64,000 nt of DNA, taken from Myrica gale (lineage: Eukaryota > Streptophyta > Magnoliopsida > Fagales > Myricaceae). The position numbers were made by a program, and so were the translations under genes. Below, one piece after another: positions 39,971 through 56,665 of this stretch; position 1 is the first letter of the stretch; every line of letters starts with the position of its first letter. Where the stretch lies: contig OZ005601.1 of the NCBI GenBank assembly GCA_963930655.1, positions 10,784,001 through 10,848,000 of the forward strand. The letters are read 5' to 3'. The notes below the pieces were generated by a model. The model was not told the DNA's origin and made no database searches. It saw nothing but the letters and a program-made list of their open reading frames with translations.

Positions 39971-42341
39971 CCATCGCATGTTCTGTTCAGAGAACTGTTA
40001 TAAGTACCTTCTTGAAAATCATTGTACTTGGGAACAAGGTATCACTGATGTTACTTTCTGAAATAAATTTGATGGGGCTGTAGGTCATACGAGGAGCAAT
40101 ACCTCTTTAATATTCTTTTTTTTAAAATTATTTTTTCTTTAAATTGTGGGGATGTTGCAAAAGTAGCAATATCGAATTCTTCTTTCAATTGTCGTTTATT
40201 ATTTTAAGATTGCATACCGGGCCAAAACCATCAAGTTCACAGAAGCTGACCAGCCCAATAAAAAATTGGTATGTGCAGGCAGGACTGCTTGGACTGGCTG
40301 GGTTCTGGTCCTGGACACAGGTATTACTGGAGGTCTAATTTCTATTTCTGCCCGTGACCTGAAGGGTAAATGAGAAGAAGACATGTAGGTCTATGACTGG
40401 TCCACGTACCCCAATTAACAATGTTTAGGTCAAATCAGTTACCAACCATTCATATCTATTTTATACTATAGAAAGCTACCCTTCATACTGTGGAATTCAA
40501 TCTTGCTAACCCATACCCACTTCACCAAAGGTACCTTAAACTTTTTTCCTGTTTTTAAATTAATGCTTTTTTTTTGTCTCTATATTTTATCCAAAGAAAA
40601 AAGAGCACGTTTGTTACAAGTTGTCTGGCAAGCAAGTTAACAATGAATCGTGAGACAAGGTGGAGTTTACTCCAAGTTACCAGACGAGTGATTTTCATTT
40701 GTTTTTTTTTTGGATATAAATCTCGATTTTTTTTAAGGAGGACCAGGATCTTCTGCAACCGAGCGGGACCCTCTCCTTGCCATCACCCAATTCGATCAGC
40801 AAATTGCAGGCGAGCCGGATCCGTTCTCTGCTACGGTGTCTTGTTCCTAATATGAATATCAATCCCGAGAGGGGACAAATAGGGCGCAGGAGGAGACAAC
40901 TGTGAAATGATTGCTTCCACTGACAAGGTTTTTTTACTTTTCTTTTTCTTTTTCTGTCCCTGAGCTACAATTTTTTATTCTACATACAAATCCACATTCT
41001 AGCCCCCTCCCTTCCCCTTCGGCCTTCAATGCCTAACGATTAACAGATGTTGCAGGTAAAATCAATTATTTTGCAGTTCTTGGATGCTTCAATTACACCC
41101 TGAGGGAGGTTAAGGGCTATGTTTTATTACCATTTTTTGCCTAAACAAATATAAAAGAGTATACTCTTTTCTATTTCCAAAATGAATTTTAGTTTAATTT
41201 AATTGAAAACAATATAACATACTTTCCATCAACAATAGTGTGCGGAATCCATATGTTAAAAAAAAAAATACTTAAATCTAATGGATTTTCAAATAAAATT
41301 ACATAAAACTATTTAACTATTTTTGTTTTTGACCCGGAAATATAAAATTACATAAAAAAATATAAAAGGGAAGAGCTCGTGACAAATCACTGTATGAAAG
41401 AGTCATTAACTTACACGTGCCTTTTTTTTCCCAAAGTACTATTCTTTTTAATATATATTGAAAGGAGTTAATGAAAAGTAGGGCGCATGATTAGCAAAGG
41501 GCAAGGCAGCGTCCCCTGCACTAATTTTTTTCTAAAATTTAACCAATTGGGTATTATATAAATACGGTACAGATAATAAGAAATATAAACATAAATTCCA
41601 TAATATCATTCAGCTTTAAGCTTTTCCTTCATCAATCATCCTCTTTTCTCATCAATCTTCCTTCATCTGTCCATCCTCTCTCTCTCTCTCTCTTTTCCCA
41701 ATATTCCTTCCCAGAGAATTTCAAGAATTTTCCGAGAACACCCAATCCCTGTCCCTAACCCAGATCCGAAAGATCCCTTCGGAGTCTACCTCCATATTCT
41801 TTTGGCCCTGTAATTCATAAGCAGATTAAGATTCTTTCCGATTATGAAGTCCCAGTTCCATTCTTTTCCTCACAACAATACTATTTTGCCACTATTAATA
41901 CCCACTAAATAATCCTTCCCATCTCTTTTTTCTTTCACATTCTTTTTCTCTGCCCGATTTTCCGAGAAGAAAACACCCTTTTAATGACCCCAGAAACCGA
42001 GTTTAATTCGGTGATTAATGGGTTTTCCTTAGATTTTAATTTTTGTATCGTAGTTTTATGCTAGAGCTCACCATGTATATCGCATATTTCTTTTAGAACT
42101 TTTGGGAGAAGTTTGATTTTTTTAGCTTGGTTTTGAATGTATATAAAAGGTTTCTTGATCATTGTGTTTGCGTTGAATTTTGGTGGGTCTGAGAGTGGAT
42201 TGAACGAAGATCTGTCGGCGATGAGCTTCTTGGATGACCAAAAAGGTTTTTGATCATTTTAATATTGGAGTGGATCGTAAGCTAAGACGGTGAAGGGGCT
42301 GAGATTGCTGCTTTTGGCTTGGTTTGGTTGGGAATTGGATC
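39971..42341 (+). other. spacer and CKL promoter / 5' leader
   Basis: No gene seen between the LINE and the CKL start. The last 700 bp look like promoter and 5' leader: a (CT)n run at about 41677-41692, pyrimidine-rich sequence and several stop-rich frames. A 5' UTR intron is possible but not provable here. Confidence 0.5.
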
Positions 42342-47323
<4,982 letters not shown>

Positions 47324-48119
47324 AGGATGAATCCATCTGGTAAGAAGTGCTTGTTTCCAGGCTCAGGACTCCCTTCTGCAGTTTGCCATCATGTCAGCAA
47401 TGTTATGATTTTACCTCAGCTACTTTGTATATGTGCATCAATTGTTTCAATTCACACAGCTAAAGCGCACTGAATTTCCTACCAAGGACACGTGCAGACT
47501 TCTGTACCTCTTCAGATTTGGAGCCGTTGCAATGGCTTTTAGGCTCGTCCAAGAAAGGGGGGAATTATCTCACGTTAGGGAATGTTCATATGTTGGAGAC
47601 ACTGGTAGTTGTAATAAGTACCGCTGTTATATTTTTTCTGGGGAAAGAGGAAAACCTTGCTTGACGAGTAAAAGTTGGCCTGGCTTCTCGTCCTTCGTTT
47701 CATATCATATTCATATTTTTCATGGAGCTTTATCCGAATCTGTGGTGCAATAGTTACGTAGAAGTTTCTCTCGTTGGTTTCCACTTTCCTCACCGACTTT
47801 GTGTTACTTTTCTGGTACGCTTGGCTTTATGCAATAAACCAAAGACTTTGTGGTGCAATATTCATATTCCTGCCTCGATGGTTTATTATAAAGATGTTGT
47901 CAGCTGTAAGCGTTTACTTAGTGATTAGCATGCAAACTGTAACTAGACAAAGAGTTGTAAATAGAGCAAATAATATCTTTCTCCACGAACTAAATACTTC
48001 TCTAAACTTACACTTGTTAGAGCATTTCTAGCAGCTTATTCAATTAACTAAAAAACACATTTTTCTATTTTAACTATCAACTTTTTAAAAACACTTCCAG
48101 CAGTTCTCTATTTTAACTA

Positions 48120-48546
48120 GGGGAAAATACACTTTTCACCCACAAACTACCAGGGTAGTGACATGTTACACCCTAAACTACCATCTTTAAGACATTGTAC
48201 TCTCAAACTATTAATGTTAGACACTTTACACCCTAAACTACCCACTTTGACCCATTACATCCTAAACTGCCCACTTTGACACATTACACCCTCAAACTAT
48301 TAATATTAAACACTTTGCACTATCCATTTGACAATAATACCCTTAATAAATTAATGAATCGATAACAATATCTTTAATATATGCAAAATGGGTCAAGGGT
48401 ATTATCGTCATTTTAGTCTATAAATTTGACATGATACAAAGTATCAAAAATTGGTAGTTAGAGGATGCAATGTTTCAAAATTGATAGTTTATGGTGCAAA
48501 GTGTAAAACCTATGATAGTTTGTGGGTGAAAAATTGTATTTTTCCC
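48120..48546. mobile_element. Mutator-type MITE with long inverted ends
   Basis: 427 bp. The left end GGGGAAAATACACTTTTCAC and the right end (reverse complement GGGAAAAATACAATTTTTCA) continue into the shared word ACCCACAAACTA, about 30 bp in all. A perfect 9-bp duplication TTTTAACTA (48111-48119 and 48547-48555) fits the Mutator superfamily. Internal repeats of CACCCTAAACTACC and CACTTTGACCCATTACA occur on the left half. Noncoding. Confidence 0.85.
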
Positions 48547-48555
48547 TTTTAACTA

Positions 48556-49765
48556 TCTATTTTATACTATTATATTTAAATATTACTTTTCAAATATTTC
48601 ATTATTCTTTCTCTAACCTTTATAATTTTAAATATGTGTTTTTAAGGGTATGAGAGGAAGAAAAAATAAATAAAAGAGGGAGAACGTGAGAGCTGAGAAA
48701 GAAAAAAATAAGAATGAAAAAAAGAAAAGAAAATAGAGGGAGAGTGTGAGACAAGAAAAGAAAAAATTATTAATATTTTAAAATAGTAATTCTCTAATTC
48801 ACATGTTAAATTTGTTATGAATTTTTTGATTTTTTGATTAAATTAATTCTCTATTCTAACCAAAATAACCTACTAGTAATATGCTCTTACAAGAATGAAG
48901 TTTCTGATACTTCCGTGCTCTGTAAGACTGGCGTATTAGCTAGGGAAAACAGAGATTCTGACAGAGCACAACGAAAGGAACAGTCGTGCAGGAAATGTAC
49001 CTGAGGATGCGATGCCCGATGAAACTTACATAAGAGATGGGCTAAGCGGAGGAGAGGAGAACTCGACTCTGATACTTACAAAGACAAATACTACATAAGC
49101 AGAGCACAAAAATGAGGGTAAATGAAGAGAAAGGAAGACACCGATTTATGCGGGAAAATGTCCAAAGCGTTGCATTCTTGATTCACATTTCTTGATTTTG
49201 GACACGAGCGCACCGGTATTTATATACAAAGACAAGCATAGTTCCTGGAACGTTGTTTTGTTTGCTGAAGAGAATCGTACATTTCTCTGTTCGTCTCTTT
49301 TGGGCAGCAAAGGGTTGCTGTCGAGGCGATTCGTTCATAATGGAAGAAGCTAGTTTCTGCATGCACCAATTATTTTTCCGCGCGTTGGTTGCTATCATGG
49401 CAACATCGGAGGCACCAATTATTTTTCAGATCTTCTCTGTTGGGCGTTAATTTCATACCCCCAGAGCGTCAACATTTGCAAGCCCCAGATATTGACAAAT
49501 TTCAGTCGTCACCGAAAAAGGGATGTTAATGTACGGCAAAATTTGAAGAAGCTTTTCTCCATTCACACGTTGATCTCTCCCTGTAAATACTGACTATTGT
49601 AAGTGAGTTGAGTGTGCCTCTACGAAGAGCACCTTACAGCAAGCAGAGTGGGTTGAGGGAGGATTGAGAGGAAGGTGCGGTGGTGGTGAGAGTTGAGATA
49701 AATTCTTGTACTAGTTGATTTCTTATTAGTGAAATTCAAGTTCTCTCCTATGTGGATTCAATTGC
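48556..49765. other. spacer, nothing assigned
   Basis: AT-rich then mixed spacer with GA-rich words near 48650-48760. No gene family is recognised in the short frames at 49183-49450. Confidence 0.45.
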
Positions 49766-49773
49766 CTAACCAT

Positions 49774-51279
49774 CAGTGGCGGAACTAGGAATGCAATTCA
49801 AGGGGGGCAAACTCTTAAGGAAAAATGACCAAAATTTTTTTTTCTTAAAAGTTTAAAAAAAATTAATCTTGGAAAGACTAACACAAGGACTGAAATATTT
49901 ACCATTTTGTGAATAAAATCAACATGATCTTGCAACAGATTTTTTTTCCAAACAAGAAGAAACTAAAATTAAAATTAACAAAATTTCCATAAACTTCATA
50001 CTGCACTACATAGTAAAATAATGAATAAAAGCTAAGGAAAAATTACCAATTGAAAGGAACTAAACACGAAACATTTTTGAATTTAAAGCCTACATGACAA
50101 TTCAAAGATACTAAGACCTAATAGCAAATTAAAAGGAACTAAGTATATTATAAGCTTATTAAGACGGTTCTACTAGGAAAATGAAACATAGCTTAAATAT
50201 TCAAAAGCACACATCAAGTTCTTATAGGAAATAAGAAGAGCAAAAACGATGCCCTCCTTCTAATCTTCATGAGTAAGGGTGGGTTTGTTTTGTAAAATTT
50301 TAGTGTTAGTTAAAATTTTAGGTATTGCGTTTAGTGAAAAAGTGAAGAGAGATAATTTTTTATATTTTTTTTAGTGAAAAATAATGATTTGATGGGGGAG
50401 AGAGAGATTATATTGTAATATTTTATTGTGTTAAAATTTTAAAGGATGTAAAATTTTACAACACAAACGCAGCCTAAGATAGCCCAATTCTCCTCTTACC
50501 TTCTATAAGCCCCAAAAAATCAAATCTAGTTCTCCCTTTTTGCTTACACGAATCAAAATTCAGAAATTTGATTCGAGTTTGTGTATGTGAGTGATTGTAT
50601 CTAGGTTTTTACAACAAATATCTTCCATTTAAAAAGAATGCAAATTCATGAATTCTCTATCAGTACTTAAGTCATCAAATTTTCATCACATTAATTCAAT
50701 CACATGAATCTCATCACATGAATTCAATCAAAATTTCATCACAAATTCATGAATTCTCTATCCGGTTCACAATAAATTCAATAACCCTAATCAAATTTCA
50801 TCACATTAATTCATGAATTCTCTATCCCGTTCACAATAACAGAGATTAATTTTAATATTTGTCTTTTTTTAACTCTAAAATTATTTTATTTGTTTTTCTC
50901 GCACACGTGATAATCTATGTATTTATATTAATAAGTGATATGCCATATTACTTGCGTAGGATATGTGAAACCTTGAGGAGATTTATTATATGGAATATAA
51001 AAATTCAAAAGACTTAATTTCCAAATTTAAAAAAAATTCAGGTGTAAATTTTATTTCTAATTAAAGTCCAGAAACTCATTTTTTTATTTTTTTATGGTTG
51101 AGATAAGGAGGTAAAAAGGATTGGTTGGTTGGCTCCTAAAAGGTTCGGGAGGCATTGGAAAGATCTTAGACCGGAGTTGAGAAGATTGGACCCTTCTCCG
51201 TGGAAATAATCTATGTATTTATATTAAAAAAATTAAGTTCAGGCAATGGGGGCATCGCCCCTCGCTAGATCCGCCTATG
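49774..51279. mobile_element. non-autonomous hAT (Tip100-like ends)
   Basis: 1506 bp. The end CAGTGGCGGAACTAGG and the reverse complement of the other end (CATAGGCGGATCTAG) match at 12 of 15 positions. The 8-bp duplication CTAACCAT is perfect (49766-49773 and 51280-51287). The CAGTGGCGGA(G/A)C start is typical of Tip100-like hAT families. The body has no transposase. It holds a Tourist MITE (50277-50474) and direct repeats of TTCATGAATTCTCTATC words at about 50640-50830. Confidence 0.88.
50277..50474. mobile_element. Tourist-type MITE nested in hAT element
   Basis: 198 bp, ends GGGTGGGTTTG and CAAACGCAGCC, TAA duplication at 50274-50276 and 50475-50477. Shares TTTAGTGAAAAAGTGAAGAG and GAGAGATTATATTG with the 4448 copy. 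Inserted after the hAT element. Confidence 0.82.
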
Positions 51280-51739
51280 CTAACCATGTTAAATATTGAC
51301 CTATGTGTATGTTTGATTTGCATTTTGTGCTCAACATTCCCCCTTTATTATTCGCAACTAAATCATTCTCTTCTCATGTCTCAAAATCAAATCAATCATC
51401 TCTACTTTAGCGAGCCTATCCAGGAAAAAAAATATTAGGTCATAAGATTGTTTGTTCTAAGTTATTATAAGTACGATCATGATTTAAAAAAACAAATTTA
51501 AGAGTACAAATTTAACCATCTCATTTAATTATGAGATAAGATAAAGAGGACTTAGTTTAACTTGACTCGGCCAACTTATAAGTTATAACATCGGTGTATA
51601 TAAAAGCTTACATCACTTGATATTTTTCCCTACCCCTCCCTCTCTTTTGTGATTCCAAGGCGCCATCCGCTCCTCACTCGTTAATCTTTCAGCATGATAA
51701 ACGCATTATGTAATGAATAAATAGAATGTGTTGAGCATA

Positions 51740-51787
51740 TTGTTTGTCACCTGTTGTGTCTAACAGGTGACAACAGGTGACAAACAA
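51740..51787. repeat. 17-bp perfect inverted repeat
   Basis: TTGTTTGTCACCTGTTG at 51740-51756 is matched by its reverse complement at 51771-51787 around a 14-nt loop that itself holds a third CAGGTGA word. Could be a small fold-back element. Confidence 0.7.
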
Positions 51788-51854
51788 CATACAGAACACT
51801 TTATGCGATTGAATTTTTTTAGTAGTTGTCCATGCATGTTAATTTTTTAGTAGT

Positions 51855-52008
51855 TTTCCATGCATGCCAGCCAAACACTTTTAAAAAAGGATTTACTGAA
51901 TTATTTTGAATCCCTATCGAGGGAGGGAAACTCTTAAAAAATGGATTTCCATGCATGCCAGCCAAACACTTAAAAAAAGGATTTACTCCATTATTTTGAA
52001 TCCCTATC
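51855..52008. repeat. direct repeat of about 64 bp, 91-bp spacing
   Basis: TTTCCATGCATGCCAGCC through TGAATCCCTATC occurs at 51855-51918 and again at 51946-52008 with few differences. A local duplication with no coding meaning. Confidence 0.75.
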
Positions 52009-53415
52009 AGCGCTAGCACTTTGTTTTTGGATGATAAATTTCAATCCAAAAAGGGATTTGTACAGGCAAGCAATACAATCTACAACTCAATCCAGAAAAA
52101 CCACATATAGAATATTACAGACGAATCGGCAACTACAGCATCAACAACAGAACAAATATTACCTCACAGATATTAACCCCTATTTTTGCGTTTAAATAAA
52201 TGCATCCTTCTTGATGACAGTTCTCTGAAGAAATATTATACTTAACCCCTCGAACTACTAACATTTTTGCAATGCATGTAATCTCCAAAACTACGAACTT
52301 CAGCGCGCACTTGACACTCTGAAGTCGAAATTTGAGTTTCAATGCACACTCTCTAAGGCCTGCAATGTCTAAGGTATGATTGCCTAAGGGAAAAAGACAG
52401 TGTGCAGCTAAGGATACTAGAGATCATATTTTAATTTTAGGTAAGCATGAGAGTTGGGATATTTAATATCCTATAGCTAGCCTACACATTGCAACTAATT
52501 AAAATTCAGAGTTGTGTGCTCAATGCCAAAACTAGAATAGTGTAAAGGTCATACTGCAAAAGAGTGCAGGGTTTTAATTATATGATTTGGTCATTTATAA
52601 CTTTTTATTCATGAACTGCTAATAAAGGCAGTTAATTAGCTCCTCATATACACGTACTTCTTTCATATATATATATGGAATTGTATCGTAAGAGTAGATA
52701 TCAGATAACATCATATTGATGACAATAATTAAGAAAGAGCAACTCATTCATGGGCCGTACGTACGTTAGTACTACTGTATATATGATATGAGAATATTGA
52801 GGCGAATATAAGCCGTTTAGATGGTTCTATATTAATAAATAAAGGGTGGATATATATCATCTGTAATATAAGAAGATATTAGCTGTACTAGCAGCAATGG
52901 ACAAAATCAATATCAGGAGATCACACAAGATGGTTTGAATGAATACTGTAGCAGTCTTGGGAGATATTCTTTAATGCCAGAGTTAGCAATCTAATCTAGC
53001 CTCTATAATAGATTATTGAGTCATAGCTAGCAATATCATCCATGTTAAATACACTTCTATACATTCAATTGCCTACTATTTTTTGGTTTCGCACTCCTGC
53101 TTTATTATGACAACTTAATGAGCATTATATTAGTTAACCTGTTGCTGAGAAATACCATTAAAGACTATTATGGCAACCATAAATAAGTTTCCTTCCATTG
53201 CTGCATGTATCAAACCCTAAGGATGGGGTAAAGAAATTACCTATAAATTGGCCACTTGTCTAAGGCCTTCAACGCATTCTTTCCCTGTCCTGGTCCATGC
53301 AGCACCCAAAAAAGATTAGGAAAACAGAATCCTAAAACCCTATAGTACTCCCGGCCTGAAGTTTTTCTTGAACTTTCTTATCGTCTGATCAGATTCCCTC
53401 AGTAGAGTACCATAT
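52009..53415 (+). other. spacer and promoter region of the zinc-finger gene
   Basis: No gene seen. AT microsatellite near 52663-52675. The last 150 bp probably include the 5' UTR of the C2H2 gene. Confidence 0.45.
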
Positions 53416-54030
53416 ATGGCTGAGTATGGTTGGAACATGAGACACAGAAACATGCATGGGTTAAACCCTGGACAACAATGTCCTTATAGTCCCACACGGA
53501 TTGCTTGTCGATTATGTGACCATGTGTTCCTGAGTACGCAAGCTCTGATAAATCACATTGAGTCCCACATGAGGGAAGAGGAGTCAGCCCGCAGGCAACA
53601 TAGAACGAGCGACTTGCCCTCCCCAAGAGATCCCTTCGTCATGAACTCTTTCCTACCCGCCAATTATATCGTTTTGCCAGCACCAACTGGAGTAACCCTT
53701 CCGATTCTCGAGAACAGGTTGCCGCCAGCGGGTCCCGTAGCATCATCGGAAAGACATGTTCTGCTTGGTGCTGAGCGTGTCGTTGCTTCGAGGCCGACGC
53801 TTCCACCACAAGCTCCTCCGCTGGCAAGGAACAACTTCTCACTTGCGCCAAGGTTGATAGTACCTGCTAGCCCGCGGCAAGCAGAAGAGCCTCCTAAAGA
53901 TTGCACTAAGCCGTACCTCAATCAGTTGGATCACCCCATCATGGCAGTAGTTGATATTACCGGCAGCAGCAATGACCATGATACCAAATCTGGTTTGGAC
54001 ATTAATCTGGATCTGGCGTTGAAGCTGTAA
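53416..54030 (+). CDS. single C2H2 zinc finger protein with C-terminal EAR motif
   Basis: 204 residues in one exon, as usual for plant C1-type C2H2 factors. One finger at residues 31-51: Cys31-x2-Cys34-x12-His47-x3-His51, with QALINH in place of the usual QALGGH, so the DNA-contacting helix is diverged. The middle is Pro/Ala/Arg-rich and probably disordered. The last 12 residues hold an LxLxL EAR motif (INLDLALKL), which recruits TOPLESS-type co-repressors, so a nuclear repressor is likely. It is not part of the Arabidopsis gene order of its neighbours. The exact family member is not recognised. Confidence 0.88.
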   Translation: MAEYGWNMRHRNMHGLNPGQQCPYSPTRIACRLCDHVFLSTQALINHIESHMREEESARRQHRTSDLPSPRDPFVMNSFLPANYIVLPAPTGVTLPILENRLPPAGPVASSERHVLLGAERVVASRPTLPPQAPPLARNNFSLAPRLIVPASPRQAEEPPKDCTKPYLNQLDHPIMAVVDITGSSNDHDTKSGLDINLDLALKL

Positions 54031-54457
54031 AACAATGAAACTACTGCGCCAGCATGTTCGTGCTGACAACTTAGAAATAATTATAAGGTTTCGCTTTTGG
54101 AATAATAGTACCCTTTGATCAGTCTCACGTTGTTTAACTCTTTCATTTTAGAATGTTCTAATTAGGACTTTTCTAAAGAATAATGAATACTATTTCAACA
54201 ATATTGTTCCAGAATCGCCTGATTTTATTTTATTGAACAATCAGTTCTCTCCTTTATTTCTTTTGCGTGGGTTTACTATGAAAGTGTAGATTTTTAAATT
54301 CACATTATATTAAGAAAGAGTAAATTAAAAACGATGTCATCTTAATAAATTAATTTTCTAAACGAACTATATATAATACGACATGAGATTTAGAAACTAA
54401 TGCAGAAAAATTGAAAGAAAAAGTAATTGATTATGCATGTAATATCTCGAATTTCAA
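54031..54457 (+). other. 3' flank of the zinc-finger gene
   Basis: AT-rich 3' UTR and spacer, nothing else seen. Confidence 0.5.
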
Positions 54458-55014
54458 ATGGATTGGTCTAAGTGATTACTATACATATGCACTTTGACTT
54501 TAAAAAGAATATTAATTAAGATTGTATTTAAAATTTCTTAAAATCATTAAAAAGTACCGTTCTATTAAGTAAAAATCAAGGGGATGTTTTGGCCAATTAT
54601 TTGGTGTTAATATTAAAAAATGTATCACATAATTTTTTATTATTATAATATTTATTAAAAATCTTCTCTCTTCACTTTTTCACCAACTCTCATAAAATAG
54701 TTTTACTTTATAATATTTCACAAACCCCAATACTATACATGGATTGGTCTAAGTGATTACTATACATATGCACTTTGACTTTAAAAAGAATATTAATTAA
54801 GATTGTATTTAAAATTTCTTAAAATCATTAAAAAGTACCGTTCTATTAAATAAAAATCAAGGGGATGTTTTGGCCAATTATTTGGTGTTAATATTAAAAA
54901 ATGTATCACATAATTTTTTATTATTATAATATTTATTAAAAATCTTCTCTCTTCACTTTTTCACCGACTCTCATAAAATAATTTTACTTTATAATATTTC
55001 ACAAACCCCAATAC
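54458..55014. repeat. recent tandem duplication, 281-bp unit
   Basis: Copies 54458-54738 and 54739-55014 differ at only about three positions. Each contains the left part of a MITE that begins GGGGATGTTTTGGCC. Copy 1 ends in CCCCAATACTATACATGG, and copy 2 runs into the hAT end at 55015 as CCCCAATACTAGGG. Confidence 0.9.
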
Positions 55015-55507
55015 TAGGGCTGCAGGACCGGAAATCCAGTCCGGTTTTTGGACCTGAATGCAGTCGGACCGAATTTTCGGTCCTACTAATATAGGGGACC
55101 GGACCGAACCACTTATAAGTGGTCCGGTCTGGACCACTTAAGTGGTCCGGACCGGATTTATTTATTTTTTTAAAAAAAATAATGCGCAGAAGGCACTACA
55201 CAGTTAGCCTCTGCTATTGCGCAGTGGTGCAGTGCTCTGCGCAGTAGGCTCTGCGTAGAGGCTTACTGCGCAAGTATATATTTTTATTTTTTAAAAAAAT
55301 TTGAAATGTGATCTGATCTTGTCCGGACCACATTCTTAAAAATCCTGAACCGGACTGGACCGCATTATCCGGTTTATAAAATCCGGTCCAGACCGGACCG
55401 GATTTAACTTTCAAATATCAAAAAACCTGTCCAATTTTGTGGTTCGGTTCGGTCTGGTTCTGATCACTCCTACCCAATATCCAAAATTTTCACACTCAAA
55501 CATCCCC
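54861..55507. mobile_element. MITE interrupted by a hAT element
   Basis: The left end GGGGATGTTTTGG (54861) and right end CACTCAAACATCCCC (to 55507) are inverted copies. The body is split by the hAT element 55015-55472, and removing that element joins CCCCAATA to CCAAAATTTT. A second, partial copy of the left end is at 54580 through the tandem duplication. TIR style is Tourist-like, but the duplication is not clear. Confidence 0.6.
55015..55472. mobile_element. hAT-type element with GGTCCGG arrays
   Basis: 458 bp, starting TAGGGCTGCAGGACCGG and ending TGATCACTCCTA. The 8-bp flanks CCCAATAC (55007-55014) and CCCAATAT (55473-55480) agree at 7 of 8. Many GGTCCGG/CCGGACC motifs lie near both ends. 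It has no coding capacity. Confidence 0.75.
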
Positions 55508-55589
55508 AAATATAAACTCGAAGTCACGTCATACAAACCGCTATGCAACCACGGGAGGAGGACGAAGGTGGCGTGGCAAAGGTAGGTTT

Positions 55590-55991
55590 TAGGGATGAGC
55601 AAAACTGGATTGCGGACCGGACCGAATTTGCGGTCCGGTTCGGTCTTATTTATGTAAATCCAGTCCGGTCCTCCGGTTGGGTCCATACCTTTTAACAATT
55701 CGGACTGGACTGGATTTATTAATATAAATAAATAAATGTTTTTTTATATATTTTTAATACAAATTACAAACTTAAAAATTTAGTTTTAACTTAAACTAAA
55801 ATTCTACAATTTTTCCCTTCAAAATTAACCTAAAAAAAATTAAAAAATTTTAAAAAAATGAAACCGGTCCGGACAGCATTTGGCTGGATCGAAGTGGTCC
55901 GGTCCGATTCTCTATTTTAGCAGGACCAAAAATCCAGTCAAACTGCATTCCGATCTAAAAACCAGTTCGGATTTCCGATCCTGCAGCCGTA
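55590..55991. mobile_element. second GGTCCGG hAT-type element, inverted
   Basis: Starts TAGGGATGAGCAAAACTGG and ends GATCCTGCAGCC(GTA). The right end is the inverted counterpart of the left end of the 55015 element (GGCTGCAGGAxCGGAAATCC). So the pair lies in opposite orientation, 117 bp apart. No target duplication is preserved. Confidence 0.65.
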
Positions 55992-56665
55992 TGATTCAGG
56001 ACCTAGCCACCTAGGAATACAGAAACGAATACTGAAAATAGTGCAGGCCCAAGCCTTTGTCGGCTAAATGGAAGACGTCTAGTGGATCACACAAACAACC
56101 TCAAACTTGGCACCTGATAAAGAGCCCGAAAGAAGGATATCTCCAGAAGGTGATGTTTAGCTGATCCTAGCTTCAGTTCAATCAACCTTATTTCCAAATG
56201 GAAGATTAAAAATCGTCCAACAACTTGTGGGTTACATTTAGTCAAAGTCTAATATATATATTGGTCAGTTCGTATTAATTCATTTTCCGTAAAATACTTA
56301 TCCTTTATTTTCTGGCCTAGAATCATGGCTACCCATGTAAAACGACTGTCCTTAATTTTCATCTCAGAATAGTGTGTGGTTAGGTTCTTCTGGGTCGTCT
56401 TTTTATATATCCTGTTTAAGGAACTGGATCTGGAAAACTTTTTCTTTTCCTGCTGGCCGGTACTGCTCGGTATTGAAGTTCTTTAAATGTACAAATATTG
56501 CTTCGAAGAAAACTCTTGCATTGAGCTAGCTAGATAGTCTAGTTGATTGTTATATATTCGCTGAACAGTAGTCAGTATTAGGTTAGATTAAACAACTAAG
56601 ACTTCAAATTAGGGGTTCGTTATTACAGTTGATCAGTACTGCTGTTAAAGAACCATAGCCTTGCT
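55992..56665 (+). other. spacer and upstream region of the ENTH gene
   Basis: No gene or clear element ends seen. Confidence 0.45.

Noticed and set aside
40144-40338. Open frame downstream of LINE B as a small gene
   Set aside because: Short, no splice partners and no recognised motif; treated as chance.
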